A DNA stretch of 52,904 nt from Algibacter luteus (lineage in GTDB: Bacteria; Bacteroidota; Bacteroidia; Flavobacteriales; Flavobacteriaceae): assembly GCF_900141715.1 (NCBI RefSeq), contig NZ_FQYK01000002.1, positions 1 through 52,904 on the forward strand. The letters run 5' to 3'. How positions within the stretch are numbered: position 1 is the stretch's first letter; each line of letters starts with the position of its first letter. A program made the translations under genes and the position numbers. Positions 33,943 to 43,371 of the stretch are shown here, in pieces. The notes under the pieces were generated by a model. The model did no database searches. It was given only the letters and a program-made list of their open reading frames with translations, and was not told the DNA's origin.

Positions 33943-35403
33943 TTAATTCAGGAATTTTAAATACTTCTTCATCACCAAAGAAATATCCTCTGAAAAATTG
34001 TATTTATAAATTACAACAAGATACAGTATTGAAACTAATGCCGATTTTAATGCTATGTTCAATATAGGATGAAAAGGAAATTCCCAAAAATAAAACAACA
34101 ATACACTCACTACCAATAATAACCCAATTTTAAAAGTATAACGTGTAAAAGGATACATTTTAAACTTTCTGTAAACAAAAATCAACTTTACAGTATTATA
34201 GACAAAAACTGCAATAAACGTAGCAATACCGGCTCCATTTATTCCATAAATTGGTATAAACAGTATATTTAAAAGAATCATTAAAACCACAAGTATCACT
34301 CCTAAAACAAGAACAACTCTATAATAATCACTATTAAACAAAATAGCATTATTACTTCCTAATGCATTATCATAAAGCTTTATGGAGCTAATCATAAATA
34401 CAACTAACAATCCTCCACTAAACTCTTCAGGGATAATGTGATACAATTGATTGATGTTTAAAACAATCAACAAAAAAATAAACCCGCTGATAATAAATAG
34501 ATTAAGCGAACTACGTTTATACAAATCTTCTAAAGCGTCAAAATCTTTTTCATTTAAATATTTTGCTGATAAAGGCAATAATATTTGATGCATTGAGCGC
34601 TGAGGCACCGCAATTACAGTAGCTATAAATATGGCTACATTGTAATAAGCAATCTCTTTAATATCAATATAATGCCCGAGCATTACCTTGTCTACATCTA
34701 ACAAAATAGTGGCAATTGAACCCGCAATGATTATTAAAAAAGAGTATTTTAAAATACTTGACAAATTAGGAACACGTTTGAAAATAATTTTAGGCAGTTT
34801 AATGCTAAAGGCATAAAATGTCATTACCAGCATTCTCAACACATAAACCAAAACCAATCCTGCCATAAATTGCTCCAAATCTATTACTTTAATATGCAAT
34901 AAAAACAGCAGAACCATAGCGCCAACTCTATGAAACACTTCTTTCATAAAATTACCAAACACCGTCTGCATCTGTACTTTAGCCCAAGCAAAAAACACTT
35001 CGAAATAAGCCAAAGCAATGGCTACGATTAAAGTATGCCACAAATAGTCTTTTATAATTTCGTTTTTGTTTGAAAGAAAGCTTGCAATGGTTTCATAACC
35101 CAAATATGTTATAAGCGTTATGGGAACTATAATACAAAGAGGCAACACCAGCATGAGTGTCAAAAAGCTATTTAGCGAAACTCTTGTTTTAAAAGTTGAA
35201 TAAAATTTAACTAAGGTATTGTGCATCCCAAATGCCATAAAAGGCATCACTACGTAGGCCAAAGACAGCATGTAACCTACCATACCGTAATACTCATCAC
35301 TTAAAAATTCGGTATAAAGAAATAAGGTATTAATAGCTCCAATAAAAAAGCCTAAATAGGTGGAAATGATGTTTTTAAAGGACTGTGATGCAACGATTCC
35401 CAT
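33943..35403 (-). CDS. Polysaccharide/lipid-linked oligosaccharide flippase (Wzx/MATE-like MOP superfamily)
   Basis: This 486-residue protein has about 14 hydrophobic helices. The start region (SQSFKNIISTYLGFFIGAINTLFLY) and the mid-region VDKVMLGHYIDIKEIAYYNVAIFIATV are typical of the polysaccharide-export arm of the MOP superfamily. It should move an undecaprenyl-linked glycan from the cytoplasmic to the periplasmic leaflet. The start overlaps the preceding glycosyltransferase stop as TAATG, so the two are translationally coupled. It may serve the glycan locus at 4-19 kb, where no flippase is seen, or a separate glycan; this is inference. Confidence 0.88.
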   Translation of the reverse strand: MGIVASQSFKNIISTYLGFFIGAINTLFLYTEFLSDEYYGMVGYMLSLAYVVMPFMAFGMHNTLVKFYSTFKTRVSLNSFLTLMLVLPLCIIVPITLITYLGYETIASFLSNKNEIIKDYLWHTLIVAIALAYFEVFFAWAKVQMQTVFGNFMKEVFHRVGAMVLLFLLHIKVIDLEQFMAGLVLVYVLRMLVMTFYAFSIKLPKIIFKRVPNLSSILKYSFLIIIAGSIATILLDVDKVMLGHYIDIKEIAYYNVAIFIATVIAVPQRSMHQILLPLSAKYLNEKDFDALEDLYKRSSLNLFIISGFIFLLIVLNINQLYHIIPEEFSGGLLVVFMISSIKLYDNALGSNNAILFNSDYYRVVLVLGVILVVLMILLNILFIPIYGINGAGIATFIAVFVYNTVKLIFVYRKFKMYPFTRYTFKIGLLLVVSVLLFYFWEFPFHPILNIALKSALVSILYLVVIYKYNFSEDISLVMKKYLKFLN

Positions 35404-36701
35404 TATAGTAAATTAGCTAGCGATTTTGTAAGTGCCTTTCTGTGATACTTTTGCAAACCAATGGGGTGAGTCTGCAACGTATTATTTTGATAAGCTTTAT
35501 AATGGTCTAAGATAATTCTTTTTAATGATTCGTAATCTTTATAGTTAAAGTAGTTTCCTGTATTGGTTTCTTTAATAATTTTTTCTACATCAGAATCTTT
35601 AGGACCAATGGCAACAATAGGTCTATTTGATACCATATACTCAAAAAGTTTACCAGGAATAATGCACTTGGTGTCTTCAGAATCTATTTCAATAAGCAAT
35701 AAAATTTGTGATTTATTTTGATATGTAATAGCTTCTTTATGTGAAACATAACCTACTCTATTTATATAATCACTTAAGTTATAAGTTTTTATTGAATTTA
35801 AAACACTTACACTAACTGAACCTACTAAATTGAGTTGAAAATCATTCGAAAAACTTTCGTTTTCATGGATTAATTCACTTAAAACTTGCCATAAAATTTC
35901 AGGATTTCGTTTAGATAATAACGACCCAATATGCGACATACTGAATTTTGAATCCATTTGAATATTTACAGCTTCTTGATTATCATATCCATTAGTGATA
36001 ACTTCAATAGGCTTCTTTGTAATGGCCTGAAACTCTTTTTTCGTTTCCCAACTTGTTACAATAATTTGATCGGACGAATTTAATACTTGCTTTTCTAATG
36101 ATTTGTGCTTCCTTTTTGAAGCTGGAGTTAATTTAAGTTGTTTATGATACCCAATAGTGGTCCACGGGTCTCTAAAATCTGCAAACCACTTTACGTCTAG
36201 TTTTTGCTTTAAATGAAGCCCAATTAAATGCACGCTATGTGGCGGACCAGTAGTAATAATCGTTTCTATACCTTCCTTTTCTATATAGTCTAAAAGAAAA
36301 GACACCGAAGGGGTTACCCAGCCAATTCTCGCATCAGGAATAAAAAAATTTCCTCGAATAAAAAGCATTGCTCTCTCCATAAAAGATTGTTCCTTTTTAT
36401 CAGAAATAATTCCTTTACTAATTGTTTTTGAAGATTTATTTGAAAAGAAACTAGCCCATTTATAAGGCTCACTAATGGGATGACTAATCAGAGTAACATC
36501 TTTTGAAACTTCAGAAACTAAACTTTCATCTATAATTGGATAATTTGCGTTTTCCGGAATAAAAACAATTGGATTTACGCTAAATTCTGGCAAATACTTC
36601 ACAAATTTAAGCCAACGCTGTACTCCGGGACCTCCAGCTGGTGGCCAATAATACGTGATTATAAGAACTTTTTTAGACACCTTTTGTTTTCTTAAACTCA
36701 T
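35403..36701 (-). CDS. Glycosyltransferase, family 4-like GT-B
   Basis: This encodes 432 residues. The N-terminal half has VLIITYYWPPAGGPGVQRW and the PENANYPIIDESL segment typical of a flavobacterial GT4-like group; the mid-section has TTGPPHSVHLIGL and WFADFRDPW. The C-terminal half shows the GT-B acceptor/donor pattern GSLLSKRNPEILW...IIPGKLFEYMVSNRPIVAIGP. It probably adds a sugar to a lipid-linked glycan in the cytoplasm. The start overlaps the YfhO gene by 29 bp and the stop overlaps the flippase start, so the three genes form one operon. Confidence 0.87.
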   Translation of the reverse strand: MSLRKQKVSKKVLIITYYWPPAGGPGVQRWLKFVKYLPEFSVNPIVFIPENANYPIIDESLVSEVSKDVTLISHPISEPYKWASFFSNKSSKTISKGIISDKKEQSFMERAMLFIRGNFFIPDARIGWVTPSVSFLLDYIEKEGIETIITTGPPHSVHLIGLHLKQKLDVKWFADFRDPWTTIGYHKQLKLTPASKRKHKSLEKQVLNSSDQIIVTSWETKKEFQAITKKPIEVITNGYDNQEAVNIQMDSKFSMSHIGSLLSKRNPEILWQVLSELIHENESFSNDFQLNLVGSVSVSVLNSIKTYNLSDYINRVGYVSHKEAITYQNKSQILLLIEIDSEDTKCIIPGKLFEYMVSNRPIVAIGPKDSDVEKIIKETNTGNYFNYKDYESLKRIILDHYKAYQNNTLQTHPIGLQKYHRKALTKSLANLL

Positions 36702-39105
36702 AAAACAATCCAGCTAATAATAACACACCAAGCATAATAGAACTCGCTAAAGCAATACTACTTCCGGTTTTAACCACTTCTGGGTCAAATTTAAACTCTA
36801 TGGTGTGGTTGCCTGCGGGAATTGGCATACCGCGTAAAATGTAATTTACGCGCATGTGGCTTGTTTCTTTACCATCAATATAAGTTTTCCAACCCTTAGG
36901 ATAGTAAATCTCTGAAAACACCGCAAACCCATCATTTTTATTAGTTGACTGATACTTTAAATAATTTGGAGCATGCTTAATTAAACGAATAACAGCCAAT
37001 GAATCTATATCGTACTTATTCTTAAGATTTTGAAAAGATGATAAGGCTTCATGATTTGTATATACCGCCTTCGCTTTTGTATCTAATTCCCCTAAAATAG
37101 TAATTTCACTATTTGCGGATTCTACTTTTTCTAAATCATTCACAAACCAAGCATTGCCATTAACTTGATCATTCATATAAGGAAAGGCATCTCCATTTTC
37201 ATCTTGAGCCACAATGTACTTTGTATTTAACATATTAAATACATTGATATTATTTTGTGCTATATGAAAATCGAATACTTCACGGTAGCGTCTTAACTCC
37301 GCAGCATTATAGCCATTTAATGAATTGTGAAAATAAGAAGGTTTCGATGGTCCTGAAACCATATCAAAAACCCTAAAATGCGTCGTGTCTTTTAAAATAT
37401 ACTTATCTATCTCTGTTTCTTGAAAAGGCTTACTCATCTTCACGCCTGCAACAAAATTTTCATTATTTACATAGCGCCTATCAACACCAACCAAATCAAA
37501 AAGTATTAATACCCCTAAAGCTACTACTACCCATTGCTCCTTTAATTTTTCCTTTAAAAAGCAGTAAATAATTCCAGCAGAAAGTAACACTAAAACCAGT
37601 GTTCGAATCGCGTCTTGGGCAAATATTGATTTTCTATCTGTTTTTAAGGCATCCACAAAATCTTGTCCGTAATTCTGACGGTAAAGTCCGTCGTTAATTC
37701 CAACAAAATCAAACAAAGAGGACTTAAACAATATGAAAATTAGAGTTAAACCACCCGTTATTATTACAGATAGCTTTAGCGCTTTCAATTTATCTTCTTT
37801 CTTGTTAAAATCATTAAAGAGTTTAACTAAACCAAAAACAGCTAAAGCAGGAATACATAGCTCTAAGATCACTTGAATAGAACTTACTGCTCTAAACTTG
37901 TTGTAAAGAGGTATATGATCAATAAAAATATCTGTAAGAAACCCTAAATTCTTTCCATAAGATAATAATAGAGAAAACAGCGTTCCACCAACTAGCCACC
38001 ACTTCAATCTTCCCTTTACTAAAAACAAAGCGAATACAAATAAGAACAATATTACTGCACCGACATACGCTGGAGCTTCAACAATAGGCTGTTTCCCCCA
38101 ATACATAGGCGCACGCTTAGCCTCTTGTGCTGCTTGTGTGGTCGTGGCTCCTAGTTTTCTATAAGCTTCGTAAGTTGCCGAATCTCGTCCAACATCTTCG
38201 CTATTACCACCTCCCATGAAACGCGGAATAAACAAATTAAACGTTTCAACAATGCCATAACTAAATTGCGTTATATAATCTCTATCTAAACCAGAAGTTT
38301 CCTCTTTTGGTGTACCATCTGAGTTTATGGTCAATTCACTTTTACTTCGCTTACTTTCCTTGACATATTCCTGTGTCGCTAAAAAATTTGTAGCGTTTAA
38401 TGCGATTGATAAAACAACTGCGGCAATTAAAATTCCAATAGACTTGAAATAATGAGAAAGCATATGTTTTCTAAAAGCGTCAACCAAATACGCGATACCT
38501 AAAACTATCACTAAAAACATGAGGTAGTAGGTCATTTGAAAATGATTTGCTACTAATTCTAAGCCCATAGCAATGGTAGTGAGCAAAAACCCGAGAACAT
38601 ATCGTTTTTGAAACACAAGTAAAATTCCGCTTAAAACTAATGGCATATAAGCTATGGCATGCGCTTTACTATTATGCCCTACACCTAAAATAATGATTAA
38701 ATAGGTAGAAAAACCAAACGCCAATGCGCCTAGAACTGCGAGTTTATAATCGACCTTTAACACGATTAAAAACACATAAAAACTTAACAGGTATAGAAAT
38801 AAATAATCTGCTGGTCGTGGCAAAAAACGTAATGCCAAATCAAGCTTTTTTATATAATTATGCGGATACCTTGCGCCTAACTGATACGTTGGCATTCCTC
38901 CAAAAGCAGCATTCGTCCAATAGGTTTCGGCTCCAGTTTCCGCTTTAAAATCAGTTTGTTGCTTACTCATACCAATATACTGCACTATATCATTCTGATA
39001 AATGGCTTTTCCTTGTAAAACAGGACTGAAATAAGCTAATGAAATTATAATAAAACCTAGTAAAACGAATACGTGAGGTAAATACTTTTTAGTTGATAAC
39101 TGCAT
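36673..39105 (-). CDS. YfhO-family polytopic membrane protein
   Basis: The protein has 810 residues with an N-terminal helix, an early periplasmic loop (YQNDIVQYIGMSKQQ, FGGMPTYQLGARYPH), roughly a dozen central helices and a large C-terminal soluble domain (about 570-780), then a final helix. The D-Q-Y loop and the ending IPAGNHTIEFKFDPEV match the YfhO family, which includes Gram-positive proteins that glycosylate lipoteichoic acid with lipid-linked sugars. It is first in an operon with a glycosyltransferase and a flippase, so a GT-C-like role in envelope glycosylation is plausible. Confidence 0.88.
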   Translation of the reverse strand: MQLSTKKYLPHVFVLLGFIIISLAYFSPVLQGKAIYQNDIVQYIGMSKQQTDFKAETGAETYWTNAAFGGMPTYQLGARYPHNYIKKLDLALRFLPRPADYLFLYLLSFYVFLIVLKVDYKLAVLGALAFGFSTYLIIILGVGHNSKAHAIAYMPLVLSGILLVFQKRYVLGFLLTTIAMGLELVANHFQMTYYLMFLVIVLGIAYLVDAFRKHMLSHYFKSIGILIAAVVLSIALNATNFLATQEYVKESKRSKSELTINSDGTPKEETSGLDRDYITQFSYGIVETFNLFIPRFMGGGNSEDVGRDSATYEAYRKLGATTTQAAQEAKRAPMYWGKQPIVEAPAYVGAVILFLFVFALFLVKGRLKWWLVGGTLFSLLLSYGKNLGFLTDIFIDHIPLYNKFRAVSSIQVILELCIPALAVFGLVKLFNDFNKKEDKLKALKLSVIITGGLTLIFILFKSSLFDFVGINDGLYRQNYGQDFVDALKTDRKSIFAQDAIRTLVLVLLSAGIIYCFLKEKLKEQWVVVALGVLILFDLVGVDRRYVNNENFVAGVKMSKPFQETEIDKYILKDTTHFRVFDMVSGPSKPSYFHNSLNGYNAAELRRYREVFDFHIAQNNINVFNMLNTKYIVAQDENGDAFPYMNDQVNGNAWFVNDLEKVESANSEITILGELDTKAKAVYTNHEALSSFQNLKNKYDIDSLAVIRLIKHAPNYLKYQSTNKNDGFAVFSEIYYPKGWKTYIDGKETSHMRVNYILRGMPIPAGNHTIEFKFDPEVVKTGSSIALASSIMLGVLLLAGLFYEFKKTKGV

Positions 39106-39220
39106 GGATATGTTTTAAAAAACAACGATGGTTAAATTAAGTATATTTTTTGAGAATTTACAATAGGGTGCCACAAGACATTAATCTGGCATTTAACTCA
39201 TAATGAACAATAGAAAAAAC

Positions 39221-39484
39221 CTATTCAATTTCTTCGTAATCCACATATTCTCCAACGTCTTTATTTGAAGTTTTTGTTTTAGGAATCTTGTCAATTATAA
39301 CTTCACCTTCTTTTTTAGGAGCTTCTTTTCTTTGTGTTTTTTGAAAATCACCAAATTGTTCGCCAAATTGTTTTTCCATTTTCTTAGAAGCATATTTTAC
39401 CAAAAAAGGGGCAAAAATTCTTGAAAGTACTTTTATTCCGTAGTAAACTAATACAATTATAAGTATGGTTCTTAATAAACCCAT
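39221..39484 (-). CDS. DUF4834 small membrane protein
   Basis: This 87-residue protein has one N-terminal membrane helix (about 3-24, LRTILIIVLVYYGIKVLSRIF) and a charged tail with KKMEKQFGEQFG and a KPKKEGEV-type Lys/Glu stretch ending VDYEEIE. This matches the DUF4834 family of Bacteroidota, which has no assigned function. It has its own -7-like element at 39513-39520 and sits 115 bp upstream of the YfhO gene on the same strand, so read-through co-transcription with that operon is possible. Confidence 0.85.
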   Translation of the reverse strand: MGLLRTILIIVLVYYGIKVLSRIFAPFLVKYASKKMEKQFGEQFGDFQKTQRKEAPKKEGEVIIDKIPKTKTSNKDVGEYVDYEEIE

Positions 39485-39512
39485 TTTAAGCTTTTAATTT
39501 ATAATACATAAC

Positions 39513-39520
39513 AAAAATAC
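39513..39520 (-). promoter_or_regulatory. -7 element TATTTTTG for the DUF4834 gene
   Basis: Plus-strand CAAAAATA reads TATTTTTG on the minus strand, 28 nt upstream of the ATG. Confidence 0.45.
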
Positions 39521-39573
39521 AATTCTATCTCTTTAAAAAACGTTCAAGAATGATAAAAAAAGTATAAAATATC

Positions 39574-39581
39574 TATATTTG
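39574..39581 (+). promoter_or_regulatory. -7 element TATATTTG for the outer-membrane transporter-like gene
   Basis: Exact TAnnTTTG match, 43 nt before the ATG at 39625. No clear -33 TTG is present. Confidence 0.45.
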
Positions 39582-39624
39582 AAAAAGCCTTTAATACCTT
39601 TTTACAAAAAAGCTAGTTAAACTT

Positions 39625-40650
39625 ATGATTATGAGCCCAATTAAATCTATCCTATTGCTGTTGTTTTGCTTAACAGTAACACAAGCCTTTTGCCAATATA
39701 CCGATGTTATTAATTCCAATAGACCAGGCGTATCTAGAAGCGCATTTTCTGTTGGAACCAATGTGGCACAATTTGAGTTCGGACCCTATATGTTAAAAGA
39801 AGAAAGAACACCAGCTGCGGCTTACGAAGTTTCTGGTTTTGGAATTGATTTTGCTGCGAGATACGGACTATTGTTTGAAGAATTAGAATTAAACATTGAA
39901 GGAACTTACCAAAACGATACTAAAACATTCATGTCTAATTTTTCGGAAGACGACAGAAGAGCAAATTTTAAATTTCTTGCAGTAGGAGCCAAATATCTTA
40001 TTTTTGATCCTTATAAAAATGCCGAGGAAGATAAACCGAACCTGTATAGCTGGAAAGCAAACCGTCAATTTAAATGGAAATCGTTAATTCCTGCTGTTTC
40101 AGTATACTTAGGCGCAAATTACGACACAAAACCTAATCCATATACCTTTACAGGAATTGAAGGTTTTAGCCCGAAAGTGATGATTGCTACGCAGAACAAC
40201 TTTTCTGGTGGATGGGTTTTAGTAATGAATTTAATTAAAGACCGCATAGGTACAGACCAATCCGATTTTCAATATATACTAACACTAACACATTCTTTCA
40301 GTCCAAAATGGGTAATTTTTGGCGAAACACAAGGTATAAAAAGTGATTTTTATGCCGATAATCTTTTTAGATTTGGCGGTGCTTATTTGTGGGGTAAAGA
40401 TTTTCAATTGGATACAGCATTAACCTTTAACACAAAAGACACACCTTCTGTGTTTGCTGTAAATTTCGGAGCTTCTTATCGATTAGATTTCCACAGGGAC
40501 AAAGAAATTGACAACGGAACCTCAGCCGAAAACGAAGGCATAAGAAGATCAAACAGAAGTGGAAAAAATAAGAAAAGAAAAAAATCTGATGCAAGTGATT
40601 CAGATTCAAAGACAAACAAACGAAAAAAGAAAGAAATAGACTTTGACTAA
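39625..40650 (+). CDS. Outer-membrane beta-barrel protein (MetA-pathway/transporter-like)
   Basis: The protein has 341 residues. The signal peptide (about 1-24) ends TQAFCQ, and the mature start YTDVINSNRPGVSRSAFSVG with NVAQFEFGPY matches the Bacteroidota transporter group related to the phenol MetA-pathway outer-membrane family. Alternating hydrophobic strands run through ~290 residues. The last ~45 residues are unusual for a barrel: they are Lys/Arg/Ser/Asp-rich (GKNKKRKKSDASDSDS). An ATG two codons downstream is an alternative start. It is 30 bp upstream of the GNAT-like gene, possibly co-transcribed. Confidence 0.78.
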   Translation: MIMSPIKSILLLLFCLTVTQAFCQYTDVINSNRPGVSRSAFSVGTNVAQFEFGPYMLKEERTPAAAYEVSGFGIDFAARYGLLFEELELNIEGTYQNDTKTFMSNFSEDDRRANFKFLAVGAKYLIFDPYKNAEEDKPNLYSWKANRQFKWKSLIPAVSVYLGANYDTKPNPYTFTGIEGFSPKVMIATQNNFSGGWVLVMNLIKDRIGTDQSDFQYILTLTHSFSPKWVIFGETQGIKSDFYADNLFRFGGAYLWGKDFQLDTALTFNTKDTPSVFAVNFGASYRLDFHRDKEIDNGTSAENEGIRRSNRSGKNKKRKKSDASDSDSKTNKRKKKEIDFD

Positions 40651-40680
40651 TCATCAAACAGCAATTCGTATCATAACACT

Positions 40681-41802
40681 ATGATTACACTTAAAGAAGT
40701 AAAATCTAAAAAAGAGCTTAAAGCTTTTGTAAAATTTCCTTTTAAGCTTTATAAAGACTCGAAATATTGGGTGCCTCCAATTATCAGTCAGGAAATAAAA
40801 ACATTTAGCAAAAAAGAAAACCCAGTTTTTAATGATGCGGAAGCGAGATTATTTCTAGCTTATAAGAATAATGAAATTGTTGGCAGAATAGCAGCCATAG
40901 TAAATTGGCTTGAAATTAAGAAGCAGAATCAAAAAAAAATGCGTTTTGGCTGGTTTGATTTTATTGATGACCTAGAAGTTTCGAAAGCCCTTTTAGATGA
41001 AGTTGAAAAAATTGGAAAAGAATACCGACTTGAATACACAGAAGGTCCTGTTGGGTTTTCTAACTTAGACAAAGTTGGCGTAGTAACTGAAGGATATGAT
41101 TCCATAGCACCTATGGTAACTTGGTATAACTACGAATACTACATAAAACATTACGAAGCCGCCAATTACAAAGTTGAAAAGTCCTATTCTGAAAGTAGAT
41201 TTCCATTTAAAAATGTAAAACCAGAGTTTTTTAAAAAAGCTCAGGAACTTATTAAAAGGCGTTACCAATTAACACCTTTAAAACTTACCAAGACAGAGGA
41301 AGTTATGCCTTATGCCGACAAGATGTTTGACTTGTTTAATGAGAGTTATGCATCTTTATCTTCGTTTGTAGCCATAAATGATATTCAAAAAGAATACTTT
41401 AAAAAGAAATTTATAAGTTTTATAAATCCAGAATACATTAAGTTTATTGTGGATAAAGATGACAACATGATAGGTTTCGCTATTGTTATGCCTTCATTTG
41501 CCGAAGCCTTACAAAAAGCTAAAGGCAAATTGTTTCCATTTGGTTTTAAACACATTTTAAAAGCTAAAAAAAACAGTAAGGATGTTATTTTTTATCTCAT
41601 TGGAATTCATCCAGAATACCAAAACAAAGGTGTACATGCTGTTATTTTTAACGAATATTACGAAACATTTAAAGCAAAAGGCATCGAAACCTGTTTTAGA
41701 ACACCAGAATTAGAAGATAACGAAGCCATTCATAAAATATGGAAACACTTTGATCCTGAAGTTTACCGTCGCAGAAAAACATTCAAAAAAGATTTAGCTT
41801 AA
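40681..41802 (+). CDS. GNAT-like acyltransferase, candidate lipid N-acyltransferase
   Basis: This 373-residue protein has FPFKLYKDSKYWVPPI, the RLFLAYKNNEIVGRIAAI strand, then FGWFDFIDDLEVSKALLDEV and EGPVGFSNLDKVGVVTEG, with the C-terminal GNAT acyl-CoA segment FYLIGIHPEYQNKGVHAVIF near 305-325. That is the layout of a large GNAT-fold protein. It is convergent with a serine-palmitoyltransferase-like gene 63 bp away. Bacterial ceramide synthases described in Caulobacter are GNAT-like proteins near spt, so an N-acyltransferase for a sphingoid or sulfonolipid base is a reasonable inference, not proof. No signal peptide is seen. Confidence 0.72.
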   Translation: MITLKEVKSKKELKAFVKFPFKLYKDSKYWVPPIISQEIKTFSKKENPVFNDAEARLFLAYKNNEIVGRIAAIVNWLEIKKQNQKKMRFGWFDFIDDLEVSKALLDEVEKIGKEYRLEYTEGPVGFSNLDKVGVVTEGYDSIAPMVTWYNYEYYIKHYEAANYKVEKSYSESRFPFKNVKPEFFKKAQELIKRRYQLTPLKLTKTEEVMPYADKMFDLFNESYASLSSFVAINDIQKEYFKKKFISFINPEYIKFIVDKDDNMIGFAIVMPSFAEALQKAKGKLFPFGFKHILKAKKNSKDVIFYLIGIHPEYQNKGVHAVIFNEYYETFKAKGIETCFRTPELEDNEAIHKIWKHFDPEVYRRRKTFKKDLA

Positions 41803-41813
41803 TAATAAAAACA

Positions 41814-41845
41814 AAAAAATCCAATTCAAATGAATCGGATTTTTT
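41814..41845. terminator. Bidirectional terminator
   Basis: AAAAAATCC-A-ATTC pairs with GAAT-C-GGATTTTTT with one mismatch, between two convergent genes. Confidence 0.75.
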
Positions 41846-41865
41846 ATACCATATAATGAATTCCT

Positions 41866-43125
41866 CTACTCGCCCATTGCCGCCATTAATGCTGCAGACA
41901 AACGCTTATAAGTTCCGTTTTCTAAACGATCTCTAATCGCATCAAAAGCATCTAATGTTTCTGTTACATCTTGTAACGTATGTGTTGCTGTTGGTATTAA
42001 TCTAAGTAAAATTAACCCTTTAGGTATAACAGGATAAACTACTATAGAACAGAAGATTCCGTAATTTTCACGAAGATCTCTTACTAAAGCCATAGCTTCA
42101 GGAATACTACCTTTTAAATATACTGGCGTAACACAACTTTGTGTGGTTCCAATATCGAAACCACGATCTTTCAAACCAGATTGTAATGCGTTTACATTCT
42201 CCCATAATTTTGCTTTTAATTCTGGCATAGTCCTAAGCATATCTAATCGCTTTAATGCACCAACAACTAATTGCATCTGCAATGATTTTGCAAACATTTG
42301 AGAACGTAAATTATATTTTAAATAATCAATAATTTCTTGATCGCCAGCAATAAAAGCTCCTGTACTTGCTAATGATTTAGCAAATGTTGCAAAATACACA
42401 TCAATATCATCTTGCACGCCTTGCTCTTCTCCTGCTCCAGCGCCTGTTGCTCCTAGCGTACCAAAACCGTGTGCATCATCAACAAATAATCTGAAATTAA
42501 ATTTCTTTTTAAGTGCTACTATTTCTTTTAATCGACCTTGCTCACCACGCATTCCAAAAACTCCTTCAGAGATAACCAAAATACCTCCGCCTGTTTGTTC
42601 TGCCATTTTTGTAGCTCGCTCTAAGTTTTTCTCTAAACTTTCAACATCATTATGCTTATAGGTAAATCGTTTACCCATATGTAATCGTACTCCATCTATT
42701 ATACAAGCATGTGCATCGACATCGTAAACTATAATATCATCTTTAGCAACCAAAGCGTCTATTGTAGATACCATACCTTGATAACCAAAATTTAAAAGAT
42801 AAGCCGCTTCTTTATTCACAAAAGACGCCAACTCGTTTTGAAGCTTTTCGTGTAAATCTGTATGACCAGACATCATTCTTGCTCCCATGGGATATGCAGA
42901 GCCATATTGCGCAGCTGCTTCAGCATCTACTTTACGAACTTCTGGATGATTTGCTAATCCTAAATAATCATTAATACTCCATGTAATAACATCTTTCCCT
43001 TGAAATTTCATGCGATTTGAAATTTCTCCTTCTAATTTAGGAAACACAAAGTAACCTTCAGCCTGAGACGCCCACTTTCCTAATGGTCCTTTGTCTTTAT
43101 AAATTTTTTCGAATAAATCTTTCAT
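41866..43125 (-). CDS. Alpha-oxoamine synthase: serine palmitoyltransferase or cysteate acyltransferase
   Basis: This 419-residue PLP enzyme has Asp216 and His219 in FVDDAHGFGTLG and the Schiff-base Lys250 in FATFAKSLASTGAF, the hallmarks of the alpha-oxoamine synthase family. The N-terminus (GPLGKWASQAEGYFVFPKL, then WSINDYLGLANHPEV) fits the Bacteroidota SPT-like group rather than BioF or Kbl. SPT condenses serine with an acyl-CoA to start sphingolipids; a close relative uses cysteate to start sulfonolipids (capnine). A cysteine-synthase-like gene directly upstream favours the cysteate version, but sequence alone cannot decide. Confidence 0.85.
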   Translation of the reverse strand: MKDLFEKIYKDKGPLGKWASQAEGYFVFPKLEGEISNRMKFQGKDVITWSINDYLGLANHPEVRKVDAEAAAQYGSAYPMGARMMSGHTDLHEKLQNELASFVNKEAAYLLNFGYQGMVSTIDALVAKDDIIVYDVDAHACIIDGVRLHMGKRFTYKHNDVESLEKNLERATKMAEQTGGGILVISEGVFGMRGEQGRLKEIVALKKKFNFRLFVDDAHGFGTLGATGAGAGEEQGVQDDIDVYFATFAKSLASTGAFIAGDQEIIDYLKYNLRSQMFAKSLQMQLVVGALKRLDMLRTMPELKAKLWENVNALQSGLKDRGFDIGTTQSCVTPVYLKGSIPEAMALVRDLRENYGIFCSIVVYPVIPKGLILLRLIPTATHTLQDVTETLDAFDAIRDRLENGTYKRLSAALMAAMGE

Positions 43126-43248
43126 TTAGTAAATCTTATTGCTATTAAAATTAAGACATAACTACAACTAGATAATTGCTTTTTAATTGGGATATAAACA
43201 CTTTAGTATTTAAAAATTCAAGAAGCCTTAGTCCTTAGTTAGTTGTTG

Positions 43249-43256
43249 CAAAATTA
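43249..43256 (-). promoter_or_regulatory. Candidate -7 element TAATTTTG for the alpha-oxoamine synthase gene
   Basis: Plus-strand CAAAATTA reads TAATTTTG on the minus strand, ~124 nt upstream of the ATG and downstream of the terminator of the preceding gene. Confidence 0.35.
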
Positions 43257-43309
43257 ATTATTTATCTGCTTTGAACATAATTTTTAATGCTCAATTATTA
43301 ACAAAATAT

Positions 43310-43355
43310 AAAAAGAGACTATTATTACCTTTCAAGTAAAAAATAGTCTCTTTTT
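43310..43355 (-). terminator. Terminator of the cysteine-synthase-like gene
   Basis: A 14-bp stem (AAAAAGAGACTATT with AATAGTCTCTTTTT) around an 18-base loop, with A/T tracts on both sides. It separates this gene from the downstream SPT-like gene. Confidence 0.75.
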
Positions 43356-43371
43356 TTTTAATTTTTGTAAT

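Noticed and set aside
39150-39180. Sigma-54-like TGGCACCCTATTGT on the minus strand upstream of the YfhO gene
   Set aside because: The distance between the GG and TG elements is one base short of the strict sigma-54 spacing.
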